Source: Heterocephalus glaber (lineage: Eukaryota; Chordata; Mammalia; Rodentia; Bathyergidae). Taken from it: a stretch of 64,000 nt of DNA. The stretch covers positions 10,830,182-10,894,181 of the forward strand of contig NW_004624781.1 in NCBI RefSeq assembly GCF_000247695.1. The letters are read 5' to 3'. Shown here piece after piece: positions 10,966 through 22,865 of the stretch. A program made the translations under genes and the position numbers. The stretch's first letter is position 1. Each line of letters opens with the position of its first letter. Under the pieces are notes generated by a model. The model was not told the DNA's origin. It ran no database searches and saw nothing but the letters and a program-made list of their open reading frames with translations.

Positions 10966-11459
10966 AACTTTCAATATTTTCCATTCTTTGTGGTTTAATT
11001 GGGGTGCAACTCCATCATATATTGAGGAACTTCTGACTTGATAGTTTAAAAAGTAGCAGCAGTAGTCTTGAATTTAACTCGCAGATAATATCTTATGGGA
11101 GATGAAGAAATAGGAAATCAAAAACATTTTAAGGCTTTTGTGAGGTTTTAGAGACTAATACAGATAGTAATTAATGCTAAGCATTGAAAAAAACCTATCT
11201 GAATATTCCATTAAAATGTAAGGACAGTCTCTTGGATAGCACTACATAGAATGGGGTATAAGACAGACCTCTGGGATGCTGGTATAAGGTGACGTCAGCA
11301 TGTAAAAACTTGTCAAACTATACACTGTCGTATTTTTTTGTCACACTTTTCTTACTTCTTTTACGTTTCCATGAAAAGTTTTCAAATTTTTATGAAAGAG
11401 TAGTATGGGTAGATACTAAAAAAATCCTTTTAAGAGAAAGGATCAAAGATATATAATAA
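10966..11459. other. Intervening sequence, nothing firm
   Basis: Possible L1-like text occurs near 11300, but I cannot assign it. No gene is recognised. Confidence 0.4.
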
Positions 11460-12235
11460 GCAATAAGTCTCCCTCATACTTCAGGCCCACAATCACCTAT
11501 GTGTCCTACCTAGAGATAAAGCTGTAATAATTCCTGCCAAATCCTTCCAGAGGTATTTTAATATTGTGTGTATTCATGTATCTTGTATATTCATACTTAT
11601 GAATGCATATACATGTATGTACAATTCCTCTGTTTTCATAATCATTATACTAGTACATTATGTCTCTTGTAACTTGCTGTAATATTTTTTAGCTGATTAG
11701 GTTAATTATCCTCCTTCTTTTAAAAGATTGCACAGAAATCATGAGTTCCTCTATTTGTTTATAGCACAATTGAATTATCCAGTCCCTGGCTACTCAAAGC
11801 AATGCAGCAAGCAACATCTGTATAATTATGTTATTGCATATATGTATTAATACATCATGTAGAAACATATATAAATATACTATATATGTACATGAATATT
11901 CAGAATAACTAAATCAAATTGTATATTCCTTTCTATTGATAGGCATTGTTAAATTGATCTATGAAAACTTTGTACCTTTATGCATTCTACTAATAATGAA
12001 TTCTATTCTGTATTTTATCAGCACAATATATTATTTGATATTTTCAATGTGACCAACCTGCTAGGTGAAAAGTTCATTTTAATCTACATTTATTTAATTA
12101 GTTTATTAATTTATTAAGTAGGACTCATTTCATATGTTTAATATCCATTTGTAAGTATTTTTCTTTGTTCTTCTTTTGCACATTTTTATAATGAGTTACT
12201 ATTTGCTTATTGTTATAATTGTGGACATATATATA
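11460..12235 (-). repeat. Old L1 (L1M-type) ORF2/3' region relic, antisense
   Basis: Ordered landmarks resemble the antisense text of an ancient L1 end: 'tccagaggtattttaatatt', 'ctattgataggcattgttaa', 'gaccaacctgctaggtgaaa' and 'ccatttgtaagtatttttct'. No intact frame. Identified by pattern order only. Confidence 0.6.
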
Positions 12236-12420
12236 CATCATAAAATTTATCATCTTAACCATTTTTAAGTCTAAAATCTACTAGCATTAACTGCGTTCAC
12301 ATTGTTGTACTGTCATGAGCATTATCCATCTCCAGAACTTATTCATCACCCCAAACTGAAACTCTATATCCATTAAACAATAACTCCCTATTTCCTTATT
12401 AATTTTATGAGCTTTTTATA
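12236..12420. repeat. Second L1M-type 3'UTR relic
   Basis: 'ccatctccagaacttattca' and 'cattaaacaataactcccta' are highly characteristic of an old L1 3' region. It is probably a separate fragment from the one before it. Orientation was not resolved. Confidence 0.6.
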
Positions 12421-12479
12421 TATTAAGATAATTTATGATTTGTCATATAAACCCTCCCAATAATTCTGTGAAGGAGGTA

Positions 12480-13055
12480 ATTGCTTTTATGATTCACTCT
12501 AGCCATGCCTTTACCCCCAGCACTCTACTCACGCTGTTCTTACTGAGCTCACCAATGACCTCTACACGGCTAACTCCAATCATCAAGTTTCGTTCTTCTC
12601 TTGCTTGCCTTATCAGCAGAATTTGACACAGTTGATTGCTTCCGTCTTCTAGTATGACTTTTTCTACTTGGAATCCAGGCTGCCACAATCTCTTGGTTTT
12701 TCTTGTACCACAATTGCCCCTTCATCTAAGTCTCCTTTATCAACTCTTCTTCCAGGTCTTCTGACCTTTGGAGACCCCGTGTCACAGTCCTTACTTCTCC
12801 TTTGGTGACCGCTTCCAGTCTATGGCTCAAAATGAATCTCCATGGTGATGACTGCCATGCACGGGTCTAGTCCAGATCTCTACCCTAAATTCCCCATTCA
12901 AATATTTACCTGCTGAGTCAATATTCTCACCTGCATGTTTAATAAATGCATCATCTCTAACATATTCAGAACTGAGTTCCTAGACTTGGTTTTGGTAGAA
13001 AACCGGGCTGAACTATTTCTCCTACAGATGACAAGTTTAACATTCAAATGTTTTA
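12480..13055 (+). repeat. L2-like LINE relic
   Basis: 'accaatgacctctacacggc', 'gaatttgacacagttgattg', 'cagtctatggctcaaaatga' and 'gaactgagttcctag' occur in the order expected of a degraded L2-type LINE coding region. Frames are broken by stops. Confidence 0.6.
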
Positions 13056-13638
13056 AAAACACTACAGAGCAAAGAAACATAGAAAGAAACTGAAGGGAAG
13101 GTGATCCTTAAACGACAGGAATTATATATGGTATTGTGCACATTTGTGGCTCTTTGCCTAAGGGAACTCCCCATTCTATTTGAGGTGAAACTAGACAAAG
13201 CCACAGATAGGACCTGCTGAATTGAGATGTTAGGGGACAGAGTTTGGGGCCGGATAAGGAGCTTGAAAATTAGAATAGAGAAATACCAGAAAGGAGGAAG
13301 CTACAGAAGCACTGAACCTCAAAAGTAAGAATTTAAATTATTCTCATTAATGAGTAACCATTGAACTGTGCATTTATGTTCAAGAGCAATTCCAGGGCTT
13401 TAGTAAAAAGAGAATATGGAAGCCACAGAGCTGAGAGGCAATCTCAGGTTTCTCTGTTGCAGAAAAGATAGAGTTTGGAGTTTGAATCCATAATCTTTAT
13501 TCTAAGATATTAGTATCTAGAGTCTCTGCGATGTGTTACCACAAGACCCATAATTCAATAAAAACATTACTAAACTCTTGAAAAAATAAATAAATGAGAC
13601 TCAAGTCAAGGAAAAGAAACAATCAATAGTAATGACCC
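13056..13638. other. Single-copy stretch, nothing recognised
   Basis: No recognised feature. Confidence 0.5.
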
Positions 13639-13640
13639 AT

Positions 13641-13728
13641 GGGCCAGGGATTTACCTCAGTGGTTCCATCACCTGCCCTTCAAACGCAAGGACCTGAGGT
13701 CGATTCCCCATACCAAAAAAAAAAAAAA
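13641..13728 (+). mobile_element. ID-type SINE (sense)
   Basis: It starts 'gggccagggatttacctcag', has the B-box segment 'aggtcgattcccca' and a 14-A tail continuing into 'ataataata'. The flanks share 'taatgacc' (left near 13630, right near 13735), a likely target duplication. Confidence 0.88.
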
Positions 13729-13739
13729 TAATAATAATG

Positions 13740-14014
13740 ACCTGGAATGTTCTCAGATGTTGAAATTAACAGACAAAACTTTAAAGCTACTATTATATAT
13801 ATTTTAGGAATTAATGCAAGCTATATTCATAATGAATAAACAGTTGAGAAATCTGGCAGAGTAATTATAGCTATGAAAGAATGAAAATGAAATTCTAAAA
13901 TGTACTACTAATAATAAACGTTCATAAGATGGACCTAAAAGTATATTACACATGGCAGATTCAGTGAACATGTGGGTGGATTAACAGAAATTAGCCAATT
14001 TAAAATGGGGGGGG

Positions 14015-14045
<31 letters not shown>

Positions 14046-14700
14046 TACTGAAGCAAAATGAGCAATGCTTAATCAATCTATAAGACTATGTCAGGCAGTA
14101 AAATACACATGTAAGTGGAGTCCCAAAGGAAACAGAATGGTGTAGAAGAAAATATGTGAGGAAATTTGGCCAAAAAAACCCCTCCCACAAGCAATAAAAA
14201 TAACAACAAAAAACCCCACTACTATTACTTCCATACCTAATAAGCTTAGTGAACCTCAGGACACATACAAAGAAACCACACTGAGACACATCTGAGTAAA
14301 ACTTCTAAAAGGAAAAGAAAAGAGAAAATCTCACAAGCTGAAAGAGTAAAACAACATTACAAATAAGTGGACAACATTACAAGTGACACTGACTTCTAAT
14401 TTTAAAAATATGTGTATATGTCACTTGACAATGAAATAGTGCCCTCAAAATGCTGATATAAAAAAGTGTTTAATAATACTGCTTTCAAATGAAGACAGAA
14501 TCCACATTTAGAGAAATAAAAATTGAAAGAATTTGTTGCTGGCAGATTTACTCCATAACAAATGCTAAAGAGAGTTCTTCTAAGTGGAGAGAAAAATCAA
14601 TAAAAAGTAATTTGGATAGGCAGGAAGAAAGGAAGAACATCAACAATGGTAAAAGTAAGGTAAATAATAAAATTGTATATTTTTAGAAGATATAGTTATT
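13740..14700 (+). repeat. Old L1 (L1M/HAL1-like) 5' region relic
   Basis: A-rich text with phrases such as 'ttgttgctggcagatttact' and 'gctaaagagagttcttctaa' resembles the upstream part of ancient sense-strand L1 elements. A (GA)n run interrupts it. Short frames are not functional. Confidence 0.5.
14008..14044 (+). repeat. (GA)n microsatellite
   Basis: A G run followed by about 15 GA units ('gagagagagagagagaga'). Confidence 0.95.
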
Positions 14701-15040
14701 TAAATATATGATATTTAAAGGAAAATTATTACACAATATTATGGAGTTTATGGCAAATATTGATATGTTATATACTAGCACAGTACCACAAAGGATGGGG
14801 GTATAAATAAAACTCTATTGCTGTAGGATTTATATATTTCACAGAGATAGTACAGTATAAATTCATCTACCATTCTTATTTTTCCCCACTGTGCTTCCCA
14901 CCTTCTAACATGTATATAATTAGTTATTTTATATATTTTCTTTCTTCCTGCCAGCGAGAAAATCCCGGAAGTCATGCTGCTTCTCCAGCACTTAGAACAG
15001 TATGTGACCCATGCTAAATACACAGTGTTTGTTGAAAAAA
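14701..15040. other. AT-rich stretch, nothing recognised
   Basis: No feature could be supported. Confidence 0.5.
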
Positions 15041-15044
15041 ATGA

Positions 15045-15180
15045 TTGGCCATGTTACACATCAGGACACTGAGGTTTGAAGTTCTTAAATGATTTGTCCA
15101 TGATCGCATGGCTGGTAAGTAAGTGAGGACATGATCCCATTTTCACTAAGAATTCAAGCTTTTAGCCACTGTACAAAAGT
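15045..15180 (-). repeat. MIR SINE relic (antisense)
   Basis: 'caggacactgaggtttgaag' followed by 'gatcgcatggctggtaagta' fits a MIR on the minus strand. Confidence 0.65.
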
Positions 15181-16156
15181 GCATCTGTACAAGGAAAGAT
15201 GCAACTCTACACCACAAGCCTTCCACTTTCTGTGCCTGAAGATAAATGTTGGAAGCCTTATCTAAGGCTAGGCTTGCACAGTGACAGGCTATTCTCAAAA
15301 CACTCTGCTTCTGATTGCTCTTTCACATCAGTGGTACTGTGTTCACGTGACTCTTAAGAAACTTCTCCCTGAAGGGGCCAAAAAGGAGTGACAGGAAGAA
15401 AGATGTCATATCAAGAGTAACAAAAACATTCACATCAGAAGAAATATGTTTGGCAACTGATGACACTTTTTTCAGAATAAAATAACCATTTCTTTGCCCG
15501 TAGGAGCCAAAGAAGCAATTGTGCAAAATAAAGAAAAGGCCCAATTCATCCTTAGTAGAACCACAAAGCTAAAGACAACAAAAAGCTAACCGAACACAAA
15601 AGGAAAAGCACTGGCTGGACATACTGTTTAAAGCAATCAGGGATTTGAAGAGGAAAAAGAGAATATAGCAGTGTAGATATCATTCAAGTTTCTCCAATTT
15701 CAAATAAGGACCTCCAGATCCCTCAAGGGGGTAAAGATCTAGGCAAACATGTGCCCTAGATTATGACTCTATGGAACTTGGAGTCATGAAACACCCACTA
15801 GTCTTCCATCCAAAGGCAGAGGTATTGAGGGGAGTTTCAGAGAGCTATGGAAATTTTAGGCTCAGTCAGACTTGGAGAGGGTTGACCAGGGCCACCCAGT
15901 ATTGTGGCTGAAGAGAACACAAGACCACAGTGAGGAAGAAAGTGCTGAAGGTCAAGATAGAAAAGAAAAAACAACTCAAAGAAACAAGAATGAGCAGTGG
16001 TATTGGATGGGTGTACCTTTCAAGCTGGGTGGGATATGATCCTTAATGAGATGAGCTACTGATTTCGAATTAAGACTGCAAACAGAAGTGAGCTAGGGTC
16101 CTTTCCTGAGTGGGAAAGACATTTAGCTGAAGAGATCCATGCAGATCTGATTGAGA

Positions 16157-16158
<2 letters not shown>
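15181..16158. other. Single-copy stretch, nothing recognised
   Basis: No known domain appears in any frame and no repeat is identified. Confidence 0.5.

Positions 16159-16160
<2 letters not shown>

Positions 16161-16197
<37 letters not shown>
16161..16197 (+). repeat. (CA)n microsatellite
   Basis: About 18 uninterrupted CA units. Confidence 0.97.
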
Positions 16198-16199
<2 letters not shown>

Positions 16200-17740
16200 C
16201 AGCCCAGAACACTAAACGCAGGATAACCTGCTATACTGACCATCAGTTGTTTTTGTTGGACTTACATCACTTTCTTTAGGCAAATGCCCATTCCCTAGTC
16301 CATTAGGTCCTAAAGAGGATGCTGATTACACAGTATATCTCTTTGATTGTAGGAAAAGACACATGATCTTTGCCTGAGTGACCTTAGTACCCATGACCCT
16401 TGGCCATGATGACTGGCTTAGGAATGCTCTCATGTCGAGATGGAAGGTCCTTTCTCTGGCTTTCATGGAGAGACTGAAAGGAGCCCCCACTCTCTCCTGG
16501 CTTCCTAATCTGGTATGGTATAACCCTTACTTTGTGCCCATGCTCCCCGCCCCCTTTTCTAGATGGGGGAAACCGGTGAACAGCACAAATGAATGAGTTC
16601 AAACGGAAAATGAGACAACCCTGGCAGCACTGCGAATTCTTGGGTGTTTCCAAGGATCATCACACCCCTAGACTTCTTAATTGTTTTAGTTTTTTCCAGC
16701 CATACCAAAGAGTTCTGTTCAACAGATCCACCCTCAAAGCTCCCACATGTCCATTTGTCAAATTTTTTTGACAGCATGCTTAGCACTATAAAGAAGAAAA
16801 TACTGCAAAGAACCCAGTGCTCTGGGATTTGAAACTATAACATGCAATAAGAAATTTGGGAGTTTCAAGAATCCCTCCATGCACACACATTGTGGTTTAG
16901 TAAAGTTGACAGTAGCTTCTTTTGGGCCATTACTAGCCATTGGTTACTTCATGTAATCTGGGAATAAGGAGCATTGGATCTCAGCAGCATAGATAATGGG
17001 ACAAGGAAGGTAATAGTAATGGAATAAGTCCAAGGGAACTTATGTAATGATAGAGCTAATCTTAAGAGCAATAAGCAGACCATATAAGGGGACTCGATCT
17101 GTGTACAGCCTCGGTATCAAGGAAACTGTATCAAGGGTGGAAGTGTCAAGTATAGGAGTGAGACAAAGGACACATGTGTAAATGTGTTAGGAAATGTGGA
17201 AGAACTCAATACAGGTCATTTGTGAGTGCAGGGTGGAGTGGGGCATTGCTGGAATTGACTTGTTAACTCAATGTCCCTTCACTTTTTGGTAGCTTTGATT
17301 CTATAGATATTTCACCTGTAGTGAGATGTCATTGCAAAACCTCGAGAGCAGAAATGTTATTTCCCTTTCTCTCTTCTCTCTGATCCCAAAAGTACATCTT
17401 TTGATTAGTGTGGATTTCACAGAATGGTAGCATTTCATATCTGGAAGGCATTCCTTTGCTGAGTTTTTTTGGGATACACATTTCCCTTCTAGAATTATAT
17501 TTTCTTTTCCTAAAATGGATCTTTTAGATATCCATTTAGCAGAGATCTGCTGTTGGTAAACTCTAAAACCTTAATCTGAAAATATTATTATACATCTTCG
17601 ACATGGACAGTTAGCATTCCTATGGTTAAGTAGGTAGGTGGGTAGACAGATAGGTATTGTTTCTCAGAACTTAAAAATTATTTGATTTCCAGGCTGCAGT
17701 AAGGAATCTTACATGAATGCCATTGCTGTTGACTTGAAGG
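16198..17740. other. Single-copy stretch, nothing recognised
   Basis: A cluster of overlapping 60-89-codon frames on both strands at 16.38-16.94 kb carries no known domain. A short GTAG/GGTA-type run lies near 17628-17655. Confidence 0.5.
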
Positions 17741-17744
17741 TAAT

Positions 17745-18480
17745 CCTTGTTAAGTTTGCTTTTGATGTTTTAGTAACATTTTTGTTCTTTAATTTTGTTT
17801 CTAGATACAGATTTGATTTCTGTTTGGGAATTGTTATGGTTTCTTAATTTAGAATTTGAGCTTTTCATCAATTCTGAAAACTCTTATTATCATTTAAATA
17901 ATACCCTCTCTTTTCTTCTGAAACTTTTATTAGATATTTTCTAGGTTTTCTCTTTCAATCTATCATGTTTCCTTACATTATTCTATCATATTTTCATTTT
18001 GTTCTGCTTCATGATGGACTATATAATATGTAGTTTCTTTTGTGCTATCTTCCAGTTCACTTATCCTCTCCTTATCTCTATCTATTATATTATTAAATTT
18101 ATCCAACGAGTTATCAATTTTAAGAGTTATGTGATGTTTTTATTACTAGAAATTTTGTTTATAAAGATGTTTTGGTGTTTTTCATAATATGTTGTTTCTT
18201 GATCATATTTTAAAATTTCCTTTTATCACTTTACAGATTTTAAACAAGCCAGTTTTTATAGACTTTTCTAGGCAAGTCCTCATGGTGTCCAAGGGGATCT
18301 TAAATCTTTTGCTTGTGGCTTCAGTCAACTCTAATACATTTGATTTGTTTCCAAGGTTTATAATTCCAGCTTATTGACTCTTACTCATTTCAGTTGAATT
18401 CTTCAGAGTCCACTTTCAGAATGATTCTTTGTAAGATTTACTTCTATTTCTGCCCTGAATTTGTTCAATGGACATTGTCA
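17745..18480 (-). repeat. T-rich old L1 relic, probably antisense
   Basis: Long T-rich text with 'cttatcctctccttatctct' and 'aaatttatccaacgagttat' resembles the antisense 5' region of ancient L1. Two 62-codon frames are leucine/phenylalanine-rich products of this composition, not genes. Confidence 0.45.
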
Positions 18481-20613
18481 ATTAATATTTTTGACTTGAG
18501 ACTTTCTAGATTTCCTAGGTAATATAGCAGTAAGCCTGAAATGAGTGTGAACACAGACCTGTGTCCACAAATTCTCAAGGACGATTGTTTGCCCTCCCAC
18601 AAGAGTTTACACACAGGTTATCAAGTTTCTTCTCACATCACAGGCCAGTGTCTTCTAGCTTACCCTTTTCACTGGAGTTAGACTCCTCTTAATGCTGTTA
18701 ACTCTGTATAGGAGTCTCAATTTCTACCCTGTAGCATGCACAGTGCCCAGGCTTGTCTCCGGTCATCTAATCCCACTAAATTCCAGGAACCAGAAAAAGC
18801 CTTGAGAGCAACCAGAGCTTCATATAAATCTCTTATTCCTGATTTCATTTCCTCTTAGATTTGGGCTTCTAAGGATTTCCATTTCTTCCTTGAAAACTCA
18901 GGAAGTCAAACCTTTAAAAAAGCATTGATATAGTTTATCCTGTGTTTCTTGGTGTTTTGGACCAGGTGAGTTTTTCCAGGATGTTCTCAAGGTTAGCCTA
19001 GGTTGATCTGTCCTTTAAAACAACCCAACTCTTGTCTCAAATGATTTGAAGGACTTCAATGTGTTAGAATGAAATAAATGAAACCAGAACTTCTTTGGAT
19101 ATAGATAAGAAGGCCCAGAACTCTGCTTAGAGTTTTCCTTATTCTCAGTGGCCATATCCAAGCTACCTGTTGGGTACTTGAAGGAACAACATAGGGAACA
19201 CTTTGTGGAAAAGGCTAATATTGACCAAATATTTTTTTAAAAAATTCTACCTTTATAGAGCTTGCCTAGTTCAGAGTTCTCTCCATGAACAAAGTCCATG
19301 CCACATACTGACATGAAGAAAGATGATAAATTTGGGGTAGCTACTGAAGCATTCTGCTCCCTATTTATAAATAAAATTGGGCTTATTTCTAATCTTAAGT
19401 TTAATATACTTACAGCAGGCTGTTGAGTTTAAATGCAAAGTTACCTTGATTTCTGCAATATCTATACCGATGACATGTTTGAGGTAAATGAATCAACATT
19501 TTTACTCACTGTCATTCTAGTCTCAGAGCAGTGTTAGCTGCAGGACCCAAAATTACCTTAAATAATGTAGAAAAAACTATTATAAATACATATTAATTGA
19601 AAAACCCAATCCCTTATAATAAAATAGTCTTTTAATAAAAGATGAAGCAAAAATACAACATTGTAAATTAGATTATAAATGAGGTATAGAAGAAAAAAAG
19701 AAAGCCTCATTTTGTTAATCAAGGCCTTCAGGCCCTAGACAGTTATATTTATTATCTCCCCAAACCCTATCACATTAAAGGATAGCTGAATTCAACATGC
19801 ATTCCACAATAGTTTGTATTCAGAGAGGTTCTGGTGTGCTCTTTTCTCTGGTGTGTTAGGAGAGATGAAAACACTGTGGAGAAGAAAGCTGGCCACGGAC
19901 CCTACCTCTTCAGCAGGAAGAAGAGATGCTGGGATTCCATCCCCAAGAACCGTTGTCAGTGGGAGGTCCGTTCTGACCACAGTTGCAGGATAGGGCCCTT
20001 CATTGTTCAGAAGTCAGAGCCTCAAAATGTGTTTGCGATGAGAGAGGTTGGAAAAGCAGGATTGGGTGGGACAACCACATGGCTTGAAGGTTGATTTGCT
20101 TCCTCTGCCGGACCTAGGAGCAAAGACAGAAGCATGAAAGTGAAGCAGGGAAGGGGAGAGAGACCAGAGCAGAGCCCAGGGCAACATGCAAGCAGCAGAA
20201 TGCCTTCCCCGAAGGGAGCACAGCGAAATGTAACCAAAGGCACTTGCCTGCCGGCCACTTGGTCACCTTGTGGCCAGCATTCTCCATCTTCCATGGTGCA
20301 CCTCCTCTTCCTTACTAGACTCTACGTTTCTTAAGAAAGGGCATCAATAATAATTGATGAACAAGGCTAAACATCTGTGGCAAAAAGCAATAACAAAGGA
20401 AATGGACAAGAAGGAAACAACCTGAGAAAATTCTTGGCACAAAATCTACGGGACTTGGGAATGGTTGGATTGAAAGATGTCAGAAAGAGTCCCAGCTTGT
20501 GGGAACTGGCAGGGGTGTTCTCTTTCACTTAAATTAGAAGCTGTGAGTGATGCATTTGGAGATAGGAAGGGAATGATGTATTTGGTGATAAAAATGTAGA
20601 ATTTCAGACCCGG
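18481..20613. other. Single-copy stretch, nothing recognised
   Basis: About 2.1 kb without a repeat I can name. The 19.85-20.33 kb part is less AT-rich and has overlapping 66-90-codon frames on both strands, none with a recognised domain. Confidence 0.5.
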
Positions 20614-20971
20614 TGTTGTAGTCATTTTGTTTTCATCCCTGGGACAAAATACCCCATAGTACAACTTAAAAGAGGAGAGGTTTATTTTGGTTTATATTTT
20701 CAGTCTATAGCTGGCTGATTCCAAGACAGAAATAGCGTGATGGAAGGGTCTTGTGGAGGAAAGCTCTCCATTCCATGGCAGCCAGGAAACAGAGAGCAAA
20801 ATGAAGTGGGGAGGGACATTCACCCTTCCAGGTCACTCCCCCACTGACCCATATCCAACCAGGTCCCAGCTTCTAAGAGCAAGTCAGCTAGCACCCACCC
20901 CTTCATGTGTTCATTCTATACACATGAAGCTTTTAGGGAACAACCCAGATCTAAACCATAACACCCTAACA
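20614..20971 (-). mobile_element. Solo MaLR-type LTR (antisense)
   Basis: It starts 'tgttgtagtcattttgtttt', contains 'gaggtttattttggtttata' and 'ccatggcagccaggaaacag', and ends 'cagatctaaaccataaca'. Those are the reverse complement of landmarks in the LTRs at 1793-4012. No internal sequence is attached, so it is a solo LTR. Confidence 0.8.
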
Positions 20972-21504
20972 GATGCCTCAGAGGACAGTCAATTGAATAG
21001 ATGAGTCTGGAGCTCATGAAGGAAACCTCAGAAATGTTGATTTGGAAGTTATTAGTGTATAGGTAGAATTTTAATCACAAGTTGAGAAGAGATCCCTAAA
21101 AGATATGACTGGAAATCCAAGAACACAGCCCCAAGGAACACTAAATATAAGAGACAACCAAAGAAAAGCCCAAAATAATCCTGGGAAGGGTAGCCCAAAT
21201 GAGAAGGTGGAAAACCAGAAAGAAGGGAGGGAAAAGAAGTGGGACACCAAGCCCAAGAGAGGGTGACCACTTCTCTCCATTGACAGAAGACACTTGAAAT
21301 TAGGACAGAAAGCTGTCAGGTGGGTTGCACAGCAACATAGCCTCAGAAAAGATGGCATCAGGATGGAGGCGAAAGGCAGAATATAGATCACAAGACATTA
21401 AGCAGTGGGTGAGGGTAAATGTTCCTCCATGATGCTCACATGTAGAGGGAAGAACTGAGACAGGAAGGGACTGAAGGGTCAGCTATATGTGCTGTGAATA
21501 TCTT
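20972..21504. other. Single-copy stretch, nothing recognised
   Basis: Purine-rich on the plus strand. Two pyrimidine-driven minus frames of 72 and 106 codons have no known domain. Confidence 0.5.
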
Positions 21505-22015
21505 CTCCCAGCCTGACACTTGTTTTATGGTCATAATCATGCCTTTTGATGAACAGAAGTTTTTCATTTTATGACACCCAAATTACTTCTTTCATATTTA
21601 ATCATTTCAATGACCTCTCAGTGAAATCTTTGCCTACCTCCATGGTCATGAAGTTATTTATTCCCCTCTGCTTATTTCTAGAAGTCTTAGAGATTTAGCT
21701 CTGTGTTTAGATCCTTGATGGTCATATAGTGTGAGGTAGGAATTGAAGAGTTGAGGTTCATATTTCCTAAGCACCAGCAATTCTAGCACCATTAAAAAAT
21801 ATATTTTCTGTCCTCCAGAAATTGTTTCAGGCCCTTGTCAAAATTTATTTGACTGTGGAAGTCTGAGTTTGTTTCTAGTCTCCGTATTCTGTTCCATGAG
21901 TCTATTTGCTAAAGAGACAAATCCAGTCCAATTGCCTTTATTAATGCAGTGTTATAGTTAGTCTTGAAATCAGGTTATATGCCTTTCAACTTGGTCCTAA
22001 CTCTTCAGTTTTTAA
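21505..22015 (-). repeat. Old L1 ORF2-region relic (antisense)
   Basis: 'ccttttgatgaacagaagtt', 'ggtcatatagtgtgaggtag', 'ctgttccatgagtctatttg' and 'cttgaaatcaggttatat' follow the order of antisense L1 ORF2. Degraded. Confidence 0.75.
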
Positions 22016-22069
22016 TAATCAGTTCAACTGACTTACTCTTGTTATGGAAACAGTTTACCATTGTTTCAT

Positions 22070-22500
22070 TATTTCACTTATTCAATAAATAACTACTGAA
22101 TACCAGATTGTGACAAGCACTATGATTCATATGGAGAAACAGCAATAAATTAAATGTAATTCTGCCCTTTTTCCCCCTCCTACTGGGGGTTGAATCCAGG
22201 GCCTCTTGCATGCCAGGCCAGTGCTCTAACCTGGAGCTACATCCCCAGCAATTTTTATTTTATTTTGAGACCAGATCTCATTAAGTTGTTCAAGGTGGCT
22301 TCCAATTTGTGATCCTCCTGCTTCAGGCTCCTGATTAGCTGGGATTAAAGATGTGTCCCATCACACCCAGCTAATAATTCCTATTTTAAGCAATTTAGTA
22401 AGGGAGACACTTATAAATACAAAAACAATTACATAATGCACTAAAAGTAAACATGCAGTCAATAAATATTTATTGAATACATACTATCAGCCTGGCAGTG
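22070..22500. repeat. Ancient interspersed repeat split by a SINE
   Basis: The left part has 'ttcaataaataactactgaa' and 'agattgtgacaagcactatg'. The right part resumes after 22374 with 'aagcaatttagtaagggaga'. A further 'caataaatatttattgaata' unit lies at 22460. The family name is uncertain (L2/L3-like tail text). Confidence 0.5.
22168..22372 (-). mobile_element. B1-ID dimeric SINE (antisense)
   Basis: The left half is a reverse-complement ID ('ctggagctacatccccagc'), and the right half is a reverse-complement 7SL-derived B1 ('gattagctgggattaaagat', 'tcacacccagct'). On the minus strand the order is B1 then ID, the fused SINE type known from squirrels, dormice and related rodents. It interrupts an older repeat. 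Confidence 0.8.
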
Positions 22501-22714
22501 CATAATACTGAACTCTTGTCGAATTTCAGCTCTGCCAATACAAGTGTGAACTTCCCTCCCCAGCCTGATGTCGCCCACATAATATCTTTTCCAAGCTACA
22601 CATTTACTGCTAATTAGTTGGATCCTTCCCTTTTGAACATTTTCCACCACAAAAGCACAATAATATGAATAGTAATATCATATTAGCATAATGCTTTCAA
22701 CTTTTCAAAGTGGT

Positions 22715-22865
22715 CTTACATCTCTTACTTTGTTTATTCTCTTTGCATTTCTCCTGTGACTTAGGAAAAGCTACTGTTATTATTGTTATTTGACAGAGAA
22801 AAGTAGATCGTAGAAACGTTAAGTGATTTGCTACCATCATTCAGCTACGGCAGGAAGGCTTCCTG
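22715..22865 (-). repeat. MIR SINE relic (antisense)
   Basis: 'tcttactttgtttattctct', 'ttattgttatttgacagaga' and 'aagtgatttgctaccatcat' fit a MIR on the minus strand. Confidence 0.65.
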
